Shown here piece after piece: positions 1-8,601 of a stretch of 64,000 nt of DNA. Source of the DNA: ZC4RG19 sp046730015. GTDB taxonomy: Bacteria > Actinomycetota > Acidimicrobiia > Acidimicrobiales > VFJN01. Below the pieces are notes generated by a model that was not told the DNA's origin, ran no database searches, and saw nothing but the letters and a program-made list of their open reading frames with translations. Each line of letters starts with the position of its first letter. Within the stretch, counting starts at the first letter, position 1. Where the stretch lies: NCBI GenBank assembly GCA_046730015.1, contig JBKPHT010000126.1:1-64000 (forward strand), written 5' to 3'. The position numbers and the translations under genes are program-made.

Positions 1-129
1 GCCCGCACCCCCGCCCAGCGCCGGCACGTCGCGCTGGTGGAGATGGCCACCCGGGCCGTGACCGCGCCCGCCGACGGCAAGCGGCCCCGCCCGCTGATCA
101 GCGTCGTCGTCGGCCACGAGACCACCCGC
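1..129 (+). pseudogene. DUF222/13E12-repeat (HNH endonuclease family) remnant
   Basis: Frame 1 reads through from the left window edge and includes AQRRHVALVEMATRA and a DGKRPRPLISVVVGHET stretch, which match the end of the DUF222 domain found in actinobacterial 13E12-repeat HNH proteins. The resemblance stops abruptly near base 129. The frame stays open to 399 but becomes arginine-rich sequence antisense to the neighbouring remnant. The expected downstream part of DUF222 and the HNH domain are absent. I infer a 3'-truncated gene whose 5' part lies outside the window. It abuts the stop codon of the XRE-TPR remnant, so a deletion or recombination junction lies at about 129-132. Confidence 0.6.
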
Positions 130-131
130 CG

Positions 132-851
132 TCAGGGCGCCCGGTCCAGCCGTCGAGTGAGGTGCTCGGCGGCGTCGGTGGCCGCCGAGGGTGCCGGGGG
201 CTGGCGGTCCCCGATCCGCCGGACCACCCGCCGCAGGAGCGCATCGGTCCGCCCTGACCTGATCCCGTCCACCTCGCCCGTCAACCGGTCGAGCGAGGCG
301 GCCGCGTCCGGCCAGGCACCGACCGACACCTGCGCGGCGAGAAGGTGGGCCAGGTCGTTGAACCGGGACCGCCTCGCCTCCGGGGCCCGCAGCTCGTAGG
401 CCGTACGGAACAGGTCGAGGGCGGCGTCCCGGTCTCCGAGGCTGAGCAGCGTCATCGCCCGGTGCCAGCTGAGCTCCGCGTGGTCGACCCACCAGGTCCA
501 GTCCGGATCCTGGCTCGACCCGGCGGCGGATCCGAGGATCGGGCACGCCGGAGATGGAACACCGCCGCCACCCGGGGACCGATCCCTCCCCGGTCGATGA
601 CCATGTCGGCGACCCGCAGGGCCTCGCCCGGCCGCCCGAGATTCGGGGAGCGGGCAGAGCATCTGGGCCAGCTCGTCGGGAGTGAGGTCGAGCGCCTCGG
701 CGTTGTGTCGCCGGTACCACGGCCGAGGCGTCGCCGTTCCCTGCTCCCAGCGGGCGACGGTCGACCGCTCGACGCGCAGCCGCTCGGCCAGGCTCTCCTG
801 GGTCAGCCCGGGGGCCTTCCTCCTGGCTCCGAGGCGCTCACGTCCGGCCAT
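132..851 (-). pseudogene. XRE-family HTH / TPR regulator, frameshifted remnant
   Basis: Residues 1-65 form an XRE helix-turn-helix (LTQESLAERL, STVARWEQGT). Residues from about 112 resemble the C-terminal TPR part of actinobacterial HTH-TPR regulators (DPDWTWWVDHAELSWHRAM, RRSRFNDLAHLL). The segment between them (about 660 down to 530) is low-complexity in this frame. In the +1 frame it reads RPGEALRVADMVIDRGG and then PRVAAVFHLRRAR, which is typical TPR sequence. The gene therefore seems to carry two compensating frameshifts and an internal deletion. At 239 codons it is well short of the roughly 400 residues usual for the family. Probably non-functional; a shortened active regulator is a less likely alternative. 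Confidence 0.65.
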
Positions 852-1008
852 CTCGTCCGCGTCGGTCGATGTCTCTCCCCGGATCGTCGCAGCAGCGTGG
901 TGACCGGGACGATGTCGACCAGATGTGGGTCTGTCTCACCCATGTCGTCCACGCCCAGGTCCGCGGCTGGGCCATCGTGCCGAGCGGTGGCGACGGATGA
1001 GACCTGGA

Positions 1009-1542
1009 TCACCCCTCGTCCAGCTTCGACCAGTCCTCCGGGTTGTCCTCGACGAAGTGCTGGACGATCTCGCCGTCGACGCCGTCGACCAGCACCAGGG
1101 CCCGCTTGGCCGGCGGGTTCTCGTCGGAGTAGGCCAGGATCCGCCACGTGGGCCGGCTGAGCAGGCCCCGCCAGCCCATCTGGGCCGACGCGTGGCCCAC
1201 CGGGAAGCCCACGACCCGCGAGGCCGCCACCAGGGCGTCCTGCTCGTCGACGTCGAGGTTCCAGCCGGTGACGATCGAGTACGTCCCGATGACCGCCAGC
1301 AGGACGGCCGCGAGCAGGAAGCCGCCGTTGACGAACGGCGACTCGTCGGCCAGCCCCCACAGGGCCACACAGCCCACCGCCAGCGCCAGGTACAGGTACC
1401 CGGGTACCCGGCGGCGGTTGTTGTTCGGGAACAGGTACGGGCCGACGTAGCCGGCCGCCTTCAGGTCGTCGGGGAGGGCGTCGACGACGTCCTCGTCGGC
1501 GGGCTCGGTCCGGTCGTTCGGGGCTGCGGGGTCGGCGGGCAT
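1009..1542 (-). CDS. Two-helix membrane protein, function unknown
   Basis: A 177-residue protein with an acidic N-terminus, two adjacent predicted membrane helices (roughly residues 49-68, VPGYLYLALAVGCVALWGLA, and 74-95) and a soluble C-terminal domain of about 80 residues. I do not recognise a named family. It is the last gene of the minus-strand thrS operon, 29 bases after the HIT gene. The ATG at 1542 was chosen because it is the only convincing start after the HIT stop codon. A role in membrane or envelope physiology can only be guessed. Confidence 0.6.
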   Translation of the reverse strand: MPADPAAPNDRTEPADEDVVDALPDDLKAAGYVGPYLFPNNNRRRVPGYLYLALAVGCVALWGLADESPFVNGGFLLAAVLLAVIGTYSIVTGWNLDVDEQDALVAASRVVGFPVGHASAQMGWRGLLSRPTWRILAYSDENPPAKRALVLVDGVDGEIVQHFVEDNPEDWSKLDEG

Positions 1543-1571
1543 GGCGGCTCGTGACCGTAGCGGGCAGTCCG

Positions 1572-2108
1572 TCAGGCGGGCCAGGCGGCCCGGAGCTTGG
1601 CCCACGACTCCGAGAGCGACTCGGGCAGGACCCGGACCTCGGCCACCGCGGTCATGAAGTTCGAGTCGGCGTTCCAGCGGGGCAGGACGTGGACGTGGAG
1701 GTGGGACGGGACGCCCGCGCCGGCCGCCTCGCCCAGGTTGAGCCCTACGTTCACGCCGTGGGGCTGGTACGCCGACTTCACCGCCACCACCGCGTCCTGG
1801 ACCGCGCCCCACATCGCGGCCGCCTCGCTCGGGGTGAGGTCCTCCAGCTCCCCCACCTCCCGGTAGGGCATCACCAGCAGGTGGCCGCTCGTGTACGGGT
1901 ACGCGTTGAGGATGGCGAACACCTCGTTGCCCCGCCAGACCACGTGGGACTCCTCGTCGGGGAGACCGAGGGCGAGGATCCGCTGGAAGAGCGACCCCTC
2001 CCCCGCCAGGGCGCCGTTCCCGGCGGCAGCGACGTAGGACGACCGCCAGCCCGCCCACAGGCGCTCCATCGCCCCCGCGGCCCCCGGCCGGGTGTCGTCG
2101 TCGGCCAT
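1572..2108 (-). CDS. HIT-family nucleotide hydrolase/phosphorylase (Rv2613c-like)
   Basis: The 178-residue protein carries the histidine-triad signature HLHVHVLPRW near residue 140, where the middle His is the catalytic nucleophile, and an upstream nucleotide-pocket strand (FAILNAYPYTSGHLLVMP). In mycobacteria the same position after thrS holds Rv2613c, an AP4A phosphorylase, so cleavage of diadenosine polyphosphates made by aminoacyl-tRNA synthetases is the likely role. Its ATG overlaps the thrS stop by one base (TGATG), indicating translational coupling. A different nucleotide substrate cannot be excluded. Confidence 0.82.
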   Translation of the reverse strand: MADDDTRPGAAGAMERLWAGWRSSYVAAAGNGALAGEGSLFQRILALGLPDEESHVVWRGNEVFAILNAYPYTSGHLLVMPYREVGELEDLTPSEAAAMWGAVQDAVVAVKSAYQPHGVNVGLNLGEAAGAGVPSHLHVHVLPRWNADSNFMTAVAEVRVLPESLSESWAKLRAAWPA

Positions 2109-4099
2109 CAGGCGTGGGTCGAGATCTCGGTGTGCAGCCGCTCGACGAACGTCGCAACCGGCACGTCCCGCTCGACCTCGCCGCCCCGCGGGTTGTCGCC
2201 CACCGTGTCGGCCGCCACGTCGTCGTCGCCCACGACCAGGACGTGGGGCACCTTCTCGAGCTTCGCCTTGCGGATGCGGGCGCCGAGCGGCTCGTCGGCG
2301 TCGGTCACTTCGGCGCGGAAGCCCTCGGCCCCCAGCCGCTCGACCAGCCCCGCGGCGTGGGCCTCGTGGTCGGACCGGACGGGGAGCACCTGCACCTGCA
2401 CCGGGGCCAGCCAGGTCGGCAGCGCGCCGGCGGTGTGCTCCAGCAGCACGCCGAAGAACCGGTCGATCGACCCGAACAGGGCCCGGTGGATCATCCTCGG
2501 CCGGTGCCTGTGGTTGTCGGCGCCGACGTACTCCAGGTCGAAGCGGGGCGGGAACTGGAAGTCGACCTGCAGGGTCGACAGCTGCCAGCGGCGGCCGATG
2601 GCGTCGCGGACGTGGACGTCGATCTTGGGGGCGTAGAACGCGCCCTCGCCCTCGGCCACCACGTAGGGGATGCCGGCCTTGTCGATGGCGTGGGTGAGGG
2701 CCGCCTCGGCCTCGTCCCAGTCCTCCGGCTCGCCCACGAAGTTGTCGGGCCGGGTGGACAGCTCGGCCTCGAACTGGTCGAAGCCGTAGTCGCGCAGCAG
2801 CTGCAGCACGAAGTCGAGCAGGTCGGCCAGCTCGCTGGCCAGCTGCTCGGAGGTGCAGAAGATGTGGGCGTCGTCCTGGGTGAAGCCCCGGGCCCGCAGC
2901 AGGCCGTGCACGACGCCCGACTTCTCGTAGCGGTAGACGGTGCCGAACTCGAACAGCCGCAGCGGCAGCTCCCGGTACGACCGCTGCCGCGACCGGAAGA
3001 TCAGCGTGTGCATCGGGCAGTTCATCGGCTTCGGGTAGTACTTGACCCCCTCGTCGAGGTCCATCGGGGGGTACATGCCGTCCGCGTACCACTCGAGGTG
3101 GCCGCTGATCGCGTACAGGTCGGACTTGGCGATGTGGGGGGTGTAGACGAACTCGTAGCCGGCCTTCTCGTGCTCGGCCCGGCTGTAGTCCTCCATCAGC
3201 TTGCGGACCAGGCCGCCCTTGGGGTGGTAGAGCGGCAGGCCGCTGCCGACCTCGGGCGGGAAGCTGAACAGGTCGAGCTCGGCGCCGAGCTTGCGGTGGT
3301 CGCGCTTGGCCGCCTCCTCCAGCATGTGCAGGTGGGCGTCGAGCGCCTTGCGGGAGTCCCAGGCGGTGCCGTAGACCCGCTGGAGCTGCGGGTTGTGCTC
3401 GTCGCCCCGCCAGTAGGCGCCGGCCACCCGCATGAGCTTGAAGTGGCCGAGGTGGCGGCCGGTGTCCTCGACGTGGGGGCCGCGGCACAGGTCGACGAAG
3501 CCGGGCCGGCCGTGGAACGGCGGGTGGTCCTTGGGCTTGGCCGGCGGGTTCTCGTAGGTGCGGACCTCGCCCCGGTCGCCGGTGCCCGACATCGGGTCGG
3601 TCGACGCGTTGTCGATGATCTCCAGCTTGAACGGGTGGTCGGCGAACACCTCGCGGGCCTCGTCGGCCGGGATCTCGGCCCGGACGAAGGCCTGGCGCTC
3701 CTCGATGATCTCCCGCATGCGGGCGTCGATGCGGTCGAGGTCGTCGGTGCTGAAGGTGGCCCCGCCGGGGAGCGCGAAGTCGTAGTAGAAGCCGTCCTCG
3801 ACCGGCGGCCCGATGCCGAAGGTGGCGTCGGGGAAGAGGTCGAGCACCGCCTGGGCCAGCACGTGGGCGGTCGAGTGGCGGATGGTGTAGAGGCCCCGCT
3901 CGCTGTCGGCGGTCACGATGGCCACCCGGTCGCCGTCGGCCAGCTCGGTGCCGAGGTCGCGCTCGTCCCCGTTGATCTCGGCGATGACGGCGGCCTTCGC
4001 GAGGCGGGAGCCGATGCTCTGCGCGAGGCCGAGCGCGGTCGTGCCCGACGGGAGGGAGCGCTGGGATCCGTCGGGCAGGGTGACTGCGATCTCGGCCAT
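2108..4099 (-). CDS. thrS: Threonyl-tRNA synthetase
   Basis: A full-length class II synthetase (663 residues) that charges tRNA-Thr in the cytoplasm. In order it has an N-terminal TGS domain (residues 1-65), the second additional editing domain with HSTAHVLAQAV, the catalytic core with the zinc-site cysteine (MNCPMH) and histidines (QDDAHIFC and a later His), and a C-terminal anticodon-binding domain. It lies 11 bases after the acyltransferase and overlaps the HIT gene. The thrS-HIT-acyltransferase neighbourhood is conserved in actinobacteria, where mycobacteria also have pgsA1 here; no pgsA is seen in this operon. Confidence 0.97.
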   Translation of the reverse strand: MAEIAVTLPDGSQRSLPSGTTALGLAQSIGSRLAKAAVIAEINGDERDLGTELADGDRVAIVTADSERGLYTIRHSTAHVLAQAVLDLFPDATFGIGPPVEDGFYYDFALPGGATFSTDDLDRIDARMREIIEERQAFVRAEIPADEAREVFADHPFKLEIIDNASTDPMSGTGDRGEVRTYENPPAKPKDHPPFHGRPGFVDLCRGPHVEDTGRHLGHFKLMRVAGAYWRGDEHNPQLQRVYGTAWDSRKALDAHLHMLEEAAKRDHRKLGAELDLFSFPPEVGSGLPLYHPKGGLVRKLMEDYSRAEHEKAGYEFVYTPHIAKSDLYAISGHLEWYADGMYPPMDLDEGVKYYPKPMNCPMHTLIFRSRQRSYRELPLRLFEFGTVYRYEKSGVVHGLLRARGFTQDDAHIFCTSEQLASELADLLDFVLQLLRDYGFDQFEAELSTRPDNFVGEPEDWDEAEAALTHAIDKAGIPYVVAEGEGAFYAPKIDVHVRDAIGRRWQLSTLQVDFQFPPRFDLEYVGADNHRHRPRMIHRALFGSIDRFFGVLLEHTAGALPTWLAPVQVQVLPVRSDHEAHAAGLVERLGAEGFRAEVTDADEPLGARIRKAKLEKVPHVLVVGDDDVAADTVGDNPRGGEVERDVPVATFVERLHTEISTHA

Positions 4100-4110
4100 G
4101 GGTGCCGAGG

Positions 4111-4899
4111 TTACCGAGCCGCGGAGACGGCTCCCGAACCGGTTACCGCCGGCTCCCGGTCGTGGCGGTGGGTGCTGTCGAGCACGATCGCGGTCGGCTG
4201 CGACGGCAGTGCCTCGTGGCGGCGGGTGGCGTACTCGTCGACGTACTCCTGGCCCGAGAGCTCGCGGACCTCGAACATGAGCTCGTCGGTGAGCTGGCGG
4301 AGGACCAGGCGGTCGTCGGCCCGGGCGCCGTGCAGGGCGGGGTCGATCGGCCGCCCGATGCGGATCTCGGCCGCCCCGAACAGCCGGGGCGCCTTGGCTC
4401 CCGGCGGCTGGATGTGGCGGGTGCCGACGATGCCGACGGGCACGAGCGGGGCGCCGGTGCGGAGCGCGAGGCGGGCGGGACCGGTGTGGCCCTTGTGGAG
4501 GCGGCCGTCGCGGCTGCGGGTGCCCTCGGGGTAGATGCCGAACAGCTCGCCCCGGGCCAGCACCCCGGCGGCGGCGTCGAGCGCCCGGGTGCTGGCGTCG
4601 CCGCCGGACCGGTCGATGGGGATCATGCCGAGGGCGGGGAACAGGTGCCGGGTCTTCCAGTCGTCGAGGTACTCGGCCTTGCCCACGAAGGTGATGCGCC
4701 GGGGCAGCACCGACGGCAGCAGGAACGAGTCGATCACCGACGTGTGGTTGGGGCAGATGATGGCGGGGCCGTCGGCGGGCAGGTTGTCGGCCCCCTTGAG
4801 GTGGATCCGCCAGCCGGCCTTGAACAGCGGGCTCAGGATGGCGCGGGCGACCGGGTAGAGCCTCCCGTACTCCCGATCGTCGCCTGCCGCGCCGGACAT
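4111..4899 (-). CDS. 1-acylglycerol-3-phosphate acyltransferase (PlsC family)
   Basis: A 262-residue lysophospholipid-type acyltransferase. The NHTSVID sequence (NHx4D catalytic motif) and YPEGTRSR (FPEG-like glycerol-phosphate-binding motif) are both intact, as is the later PLVPVGIVGT strand. The product should acylate lysophosphatidate or a related glycolipid acceptor at the inner membrane face. The ATG at 4899 lies 68 bases after mshC, and the gene is followed by thrS after 11 bases, so it probably belongs to the same operon. It is one of three PlsC-type proteins in the window. Confidence 0.88.
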   Translation of the reverse strand: MSGAAGDDREYGRLYPVARAILSPLFKAGWRIHLKGADNLPADGPAIICPNHTSVIDSFLLPSVLPRRITFVGKAEYLDDWKTRHLFPALGMIPIDRSGGDASTRALDAAAGVLARGELFGIYPEGTRSRDGRLHKGHTGPARLALRTGAPLVPVGIVGTRHIQPPGAKAPRLFGAAEIRIGRPIDPALHGARADDRLVLRQLTDELMFEVRELSGQEYVDEYATRRHEALPSQPTAIVLDSTHRHDREPAVTGSGAVSAAR

Positions 4900-4967
4900 G
4901 GGCCGGAGCCTACGCCGCGCGTGACCGCCCTGGGTGGGCGATGCGGTCGGTGCTGTGCCGGGTGCCG

Positions 4968-6113
4968 TCAGTTGCGCGTCAGATCGACGCCGAGGAGGCC
5001 GGCGGCGCGGCTGACGTCGTGGCCGTCCTTCGCCGCCGCGTCGACGGCGGCGAGCGCGGCGGGGGTGTCGAGGTCGTCGTCGAGCGCGGCCCGGACCTCG
5101 TCGAGGGCCTGGTCCCCGGTGCCGGTGGCGCCCACCGCGGACTGCCAGCGGGCCAGGCGGTCGGCGGCGGCGGGCATCACGTCGCCGTCCCAGTCCCAGG
5201 GCGACCGGTAGTGGTGGGCGAGCAGAGCGAGCCGGATCGCCCGGTGGTCCCAGATCTTCCGGAGCTCGGACACGAAGACGAGGTTGCCGAGCGACTTGGA
5301 CATCTTCTCCCCGTCCATCCGCACCATGGCCTGGTGCATCCAGTGGCGGACGAAGGGCTCGCCGGTGGCGGCCTCGGACTGGGCGGCCTCGCACTCGTGG
5401 TGGGGGAAGATCAGGTCGGTGCCACCGCCGTGGAGGTCGATGGTGGTGCCGAGCTCACGCATGGCCAGCGCCGAGCACTCGATGTGCCAGCCGGGCCGGC
5501 CGGGGCCCCACAGCGACTCCCACGCGGGCTCGTCGGGCGCGGACGGCTGCCACAGGACGAAGTCGAGCGGGTCGTGCTTGTGGGGGTCGTCGACGTTGCC
5601 ACCCCGTTCGGCGGCGAGCCGCAGCATCTCGTCGCGGTCGAGGTGGCTGACCTGGCCGAAGCGGTCGAACTTGGAGACGTCGAAGTAGACGCCGCCCCCG
5701 GCCTGGTACGCGTAGCCGCGGTCGAGGACCATGCCGATGAACCCGCGGATGTCGGGGATGGCCGAGGTGGCCCGGGGCTCGCTCCAGGCGGGGAGCACGT
5801 CGAGGGCGCGCATGTCGTCGTCGAACCGGGCGGTCTCGGCGGCGGCCAGATCGAGGTAGTGGACGCCGAGCTCGCGGGCCTTGCGGAGCAGGTCGTCGTC
5901 GACGTCGGTGACGTTGCGGACGCAGCGGGTCTCGTGGCCCCGGTCGCGCAGCCGCCGCTGGAGGACGTCGTAGGTCAGGTAGACGGCGGCGTGGCCGATG
6001 TGGGTGGCGTCGTACGGCGTGATGCCGCAGGTGTACATGGTCACCACCGGCCCGGGGGCGAACGGCACGACCTCGCCACGGGCGGTGTCGTGCAGCCGCA
6101 TGGGCTCGCTCAT
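4968..6113 (-). CDS. mshC: Cysteine:1D-myo-inositol glucosaminide ligase (mycothiol biosynthesis)
   Basis: MshC joins cysteine to GlcN-inositol with ATP on the way to mycothiol. The 381-residue protein has the class I synthetase fold: a CGITPYDATHIGHA segment that contains the HIGH motif and is characteristic of MshC rather than cysteinyl-tRNA synthetase, GWHIECSALAM and FPHHECEAAQ as further zinc-site regions, and the MDGEKMSKS loop. It lacks the long C-terminal tRNA-binding part of CysS (usually about 460 residues) and ends in LLGVDL as MshC proteins do. The start overlaps the npdG stop by ATGA, so the two are translationally coupled. Confidence 0.88.
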   Translation of the reverse strand: MSEPMRLHDTARGEVVPFAPGPVVTMYTCGITPYDATHIGHAAVYLTYDVLQRRLRDRGHETRCVRNVTDVDDDLLRKARELGVHYLDLAAAETARFDDDMRALDVLPAWSEPRATSAIPDIRGFIGMVLDRGYAYQAGGGVYFDVSKFDRFGQVSHLDRDEMLRLAAERGGNVDDPHKHDPLDFVLWQPSAPDEPAWESLWGPGRPGWHIECSALAMRELGTTIDLHGGGTDLIFPHHECEAAQSEAATGEPFVRHWMHQAMVRMDGEKMSKSLGNLVFVSELRKIWDHRAIRLALLAHHYRSPWDWDGDVMPAAADRLARWQSAVGATGTGDQALDEVRAALDDDLDTPAALAAVDAAAKDGHDVSRAAGLLGVDLTRN

Positions 6114-6847
6114 TGCGTCGGCTCGGCCGCCGGGCGCCGGCCGGCGCCGTTGCCCTTCCGGGCCGGTGTCCCGCCGTCGGGTCCGGCGGCGGGCTCGGGG
6201 ATGCCGGTCAGCTTCACCGCGACGCGGGTCTTGTAGTGCATGTTGAGCTGGAGCAGCACGGCGGTGAACGACTCGATCGGCGTGGCCATCGCCAGCTCGC
6301 CCGCGTTGAGCGGCCGCATGTCGGGGATCTTGCCGACGATCTCGCTGGTGACCTCGACGGCCAGGGCATGGTCGGAGCAGATCAGCACGTCGCTCTCGAT
6401 GGGGTGCCGCAGGTCGCCCAGCTCCTTGGCCGGCACGTGGTGGAGGGCGGCGGCGACCAGGCACTGGGGCACGGCCGCCTGGACGCTGGCAGCGACCGAG
6501 CCGCGGGGCGGCACGAGCGGCTGGAACTCCTTGCCGATCTTGGTCAGCGCGTTGGCCATCGAGACGACGACCTTGCCCCGGAGCCGCTCCTCGACCGAGA
6601 CGGCGGTCTGGGTGGCGCCGTCCCACGGGGTGGCGATGACGACGACGTCGGTGTCGGCGGCCTGGGCGTTGTCGCCGGCCCCGATGGTGAGCCGGCGGTC
6701 CGGCCACTGCCCGAGCAGGGTGTCGACGACCTCCATGGCCCGGTACTTGGACCGGGAGCCCACGACCACGTCGAACCCCACCGAGGCCAGTCGGGCGGCG
6801 AGGGCCCTGCCGGCCGGGCCTGTTCCCCCGAGGATGCCGATGCGCAC
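6110..6847 (-). CDS. npdG: F420-dependent NADP oxidoreductase
   Basis: A 245-residue Rossmann protein that moves hydride between coenzyme F420 and NADP. The N-terminus GILGGTGPAGRALAARL is the dinucleotide fold, and VVGSRSKYRA provides the basic residues expected for NADP phosphate recognition. Conserved family blocks follow (VVVIATPWDGA, ALTKIGKEFQ, LVAAALHHVPAKEL). Translation begins at GTG 6847; no ATG suits the fold. It is the first gene of the operon and overlaps mshC by four bases. Three tandem hairpins lie immediately upstream. Confidence 0.88.
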   Translation of the reverse strand: MRIGILGGTGPAGRALAARLASVGFDVVVGSRSKYRAMEVVDTLLGQWPDRRLTIGAGDNAQAADTDVVVIATPWDGATQTAVSVEERLRGKVVVSMANALTKIGKEFQPLVPPRGSVAASVQAAVPQCLVAAALHHVPAKELGDLRHPIESDVLICSDHALAVEVTSEIVGKIPDMRPLNAGELAMATPIESFTAVLLQLNMHYKTRVAVKLTGIPEPAAGPDGGTPARKGNGAGRRPAAEPTQ

Positions 6848-6866
6848 GGCGCCACCGTAGCGGCGG

Positions 6867-6931
6867 GCGACCGGCGGGAGTCCAACTCGCCGCCGGTCGC
6901 CTTACCGCCGGTAAGCCCGCCGATGCGGGCT
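6867..6931. promoter_or_regulatory. Three tandem hairpins between the M23 gene and npdG
   Basis: The 131-base gap contains three back-to-back inverted repeats. The first pairs 6867-6877 with 6890-6900 (11 of 11 pairs), and its loop has its own GAGT/ACTC pairing. The second is CTTACCGCCGGTAAG at 6901-6915. The third is AGCCCGC-CGAT-GCGGGCT at 6914-6931. On the minus strand they follow the M23 stop codon and end about 20 bases before the npdG start. They could terminate the M23 transcript or form the npdG leader. No U-tract is visible. Confidence 0.5.
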
Positions 6932-6978
6932 CTGGTGCCGGTGTGGCGGTGTTCCCCGAAGTGGTGCGGCCGACGCTG

Positions 6979-7683
6979 TCAGCAGGCGGCGGCCACGAGC
7001 GAGTACGGGTTGACAGGGCTCCCTCCGCCCGGCCAGAACTCGAAGTGGAGGTGGGGCGTGCCGGCGGCGTTGCCGGAGTCGCCGACGTAGCCGATCACGG
7101 TGCCGGCGTCGACCCAGCCCGCGCCCTCGTTCTCGTAGCCGGACAGGTGGGTGCCGAAGTAGGTGTTGCCGTCGTCACCGTAGACGAACCAGGACAGGCC
7201 GCCGCCGGTGACGTTGCGGTGCTCGACCGTGCCGCTGACCGGGGCGAGGGTGGGGGTGCCGTAGGCGGCCATCATGTCGGTCCCCTTGTGGGCGCGGCCG
7301 CCGGAGCGGGCGTCGCCCCACGAGTCGACGAAATCGGCGCCGCCCTCGACCGGGCAGACGATGTCGGCGTCGGCCCGGACCTCGGCCTCTGACTCGGGCT
7401 CCGGCTCGGGCGGGGCCGCGGTGGTGGGCGGCGGGGGCGGCGGTGCCGTGGTGGGGGGCGGCGGGGGCGGCGCGGTGGTCGTGGTGCTGGTGACCGTGGG
7501 CGCACGCCCGCCCGGACGGGGGACGTCGCCGTCTCGGGAGGCGGACACGAGGGCCAGGCCGTCGGGGCTGGCGTCGTCGCCCTGGCCTCCCGATGCCTCG
7601 TTGCGGTCGCCGAGCCCGGCGGCGGACAGGACGACCACGAGGCCCCCAGCGAGGAGCGTCGGCAGCGGCTGATAGCGTCGCAT
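6979..7683 (-). CDS. Secreted M23-family metallopeptidase
   Basis: A 234-residue exported cell-wall endopeptidase candidate. Residues 1-25 form a signal peptide (MRR then a hydrophobic stretch) with no lipobox cysteine. Residues 60-95 are a Thr/Pro linker containing two PPPPPPTT units, and the C-terminal half is the LytM/M23 domain. The zinc ligands are visible as HKGTDMM (HxxxD) and HLHFEF (HxH), so the enzyme should be active on peptidoglycan cross-bridges. It is transcribed alone, divergent from the ABC ATPase, with a slightly less GC-rich 107-base region between them. Confidence 0.88.
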   Translation of the reverse strand: MRRYQPLPTLLAGGLVVVLSAAGLGDRNEASGGQGDDASPDGLALVSASRDGDVPRPGGRAPTVTSTTTTAPPPPPPTTAPPPPPPTTAAPPEPEPESEAEVRADADIVCPVEGGADFVDSWGDARSGGRAHKGTDMMAAYGTPTLAPVSGTVEHRNVTGGGLSWFVYGDDGNTYFGTHLSGYENEGAGWVDAGTVIGYVGDSGNAAGTPHLHFEFWPGGGSPVNPYSLVAAAC

Positions 7684-7790
7684 GGGGCGGTGACCTTAGC
7701 GACATGGTTGCGTTTATTGCGATCCCATGACGGAAATCACTACGTCGTAAGGGCTCTGACCTGGGCGAGGCCGCCCTAGGTTGGGCGGTC

Positions 7791-8585
7791 GTGCATGCCG
7801 TCCCGCCGCCCGCCCTGGCCCTGTCCGGCGTCGCCGTCGTCCGGGACGCGAGCGCGCTGCTGGCCGACGTCGACTGGGTCGTCCATGCCGGCGAGCGGTG
7901 GGTCGTGCTCGGCCCCAACGGGTCCGGCAAGACCACCCTCCTGCGGGTCGCGTCGCTCTGGCTCCACCCCTCCTCCGGCACCGTCGACGTCCTCGGCCAC
8001 CGCCTCGGCCGGGTCGACGTCCGCCGGCTCCGCACCCGCATCGGCCTGGTCAGCCCGGCCTTCGCCGACCTCCTCCGCCCCGAGGTCACCGCGGCCGAGA
8101 TCGTCATGGCGGCCCGGGAGGCCGCCCTCGAGACCTGGTGGCACGCCTACGGCGACACCGACCGCGCCCGGGCGCTGGCCCTGCTCGACCGGATGGGCGC
8201 CGCGCCCCTCGCCGACCGGGCATTCGGCACCCTGTCGTCCGGCGAGCGCCAGCGGGTGCTGCTGGCCCGGTCGCTGTGGGGCGACCCGGGCCTGGTGCTG
8301 CTCGACGAGCCGACCGCCGGGCTCGACCTGGGCGCCCGCGAGGACCTCGTCGGCCGCCTCGCCGCCCTCGCGGACGACCCCACCACCCCGCCCACCGTGC
8401 TGGTCACCCACCACGTCGAGGAGATCCCGCCCGGCTTCACCCACGCCCTCGCCCTCCGGGCCGGGCGGGTGGTCGCCGCCGGGCCCGTGGCCGACGTCGT
8501 CACCGCGCCGACGCTGTCGGCGACGTTCGGGCTCGCGCTCCACCTCGACCGGCGCGACGGCCGGTTCGCCGCCCGGGCGTCGTAG
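7791..8585 (+). CDS. ABC transporter ATP-binding protein, orphan
   Basis: A 264-residue single nucleotide-binding domain. Walker A is GPNGSGKTT, the signature is LSSGERQRV, Walker B is LVLLDEPTAGLD and the switch His is in VTHHVEEI. The GTG at 7791 is used. No permease gene is adjacent: the upstream neighbour is the divergent M23 gene and the downstream one is a convergent SRPBCC gene 16 bases away. It may serve a distant membrane partner or act as a soluble ABC protein. The substrate is unknown. Confidence 0.87.
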   Translation: MHAVPPPALALSGVAVVRDASALLADVDWVVHAGERWVVLGPNGSGKTTLLRVASLWLHPSSGTVDVLGHRLGRVDVRRLRTRIGLVSPAFADLLRPEVTAAEIVMAAREAALETWWHAYGDTDRARALALLDRMGAAPLADRAFGTLSSGERQRVLLARSLWGDPGLVLLDEPTAGLDLGAREDLVGRLAALADDPTTPPTVLVTHHVEEIPPGFTHALALRAGRVVAAGPVADVVTAPTLSATFGLALHLDRRDGRFAARAS

Positions 8586-8601
8586 CCCGCCGTCGTCGCT
8601 C

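Noticed and set aside
4968..6113. Cysteinyl-tRNA synthetase as the identity of the HIGH/KMSKS protein
   Set aside because: The CGITPYDATHxGHA signature, the short length and the LLGVDL end fit MshC, and the tRNA-binding C-terminal part of CysS is missing.
7370..7510. Tandem repeat in the M23 gene
   Set aside because: It encodes the Thr/Pro linker of the protein (two PPPPPPTT units) and is ordinary low-complexity linker sequence.
7684..7790. Possible c-di-AMP riboswitch upstream of the M23 peptidase
   Set aside because: Such riboswitches often precede actinobacterial cell-wall hydrolases, but the 107-base gap is too short and the conserved core is not seen.
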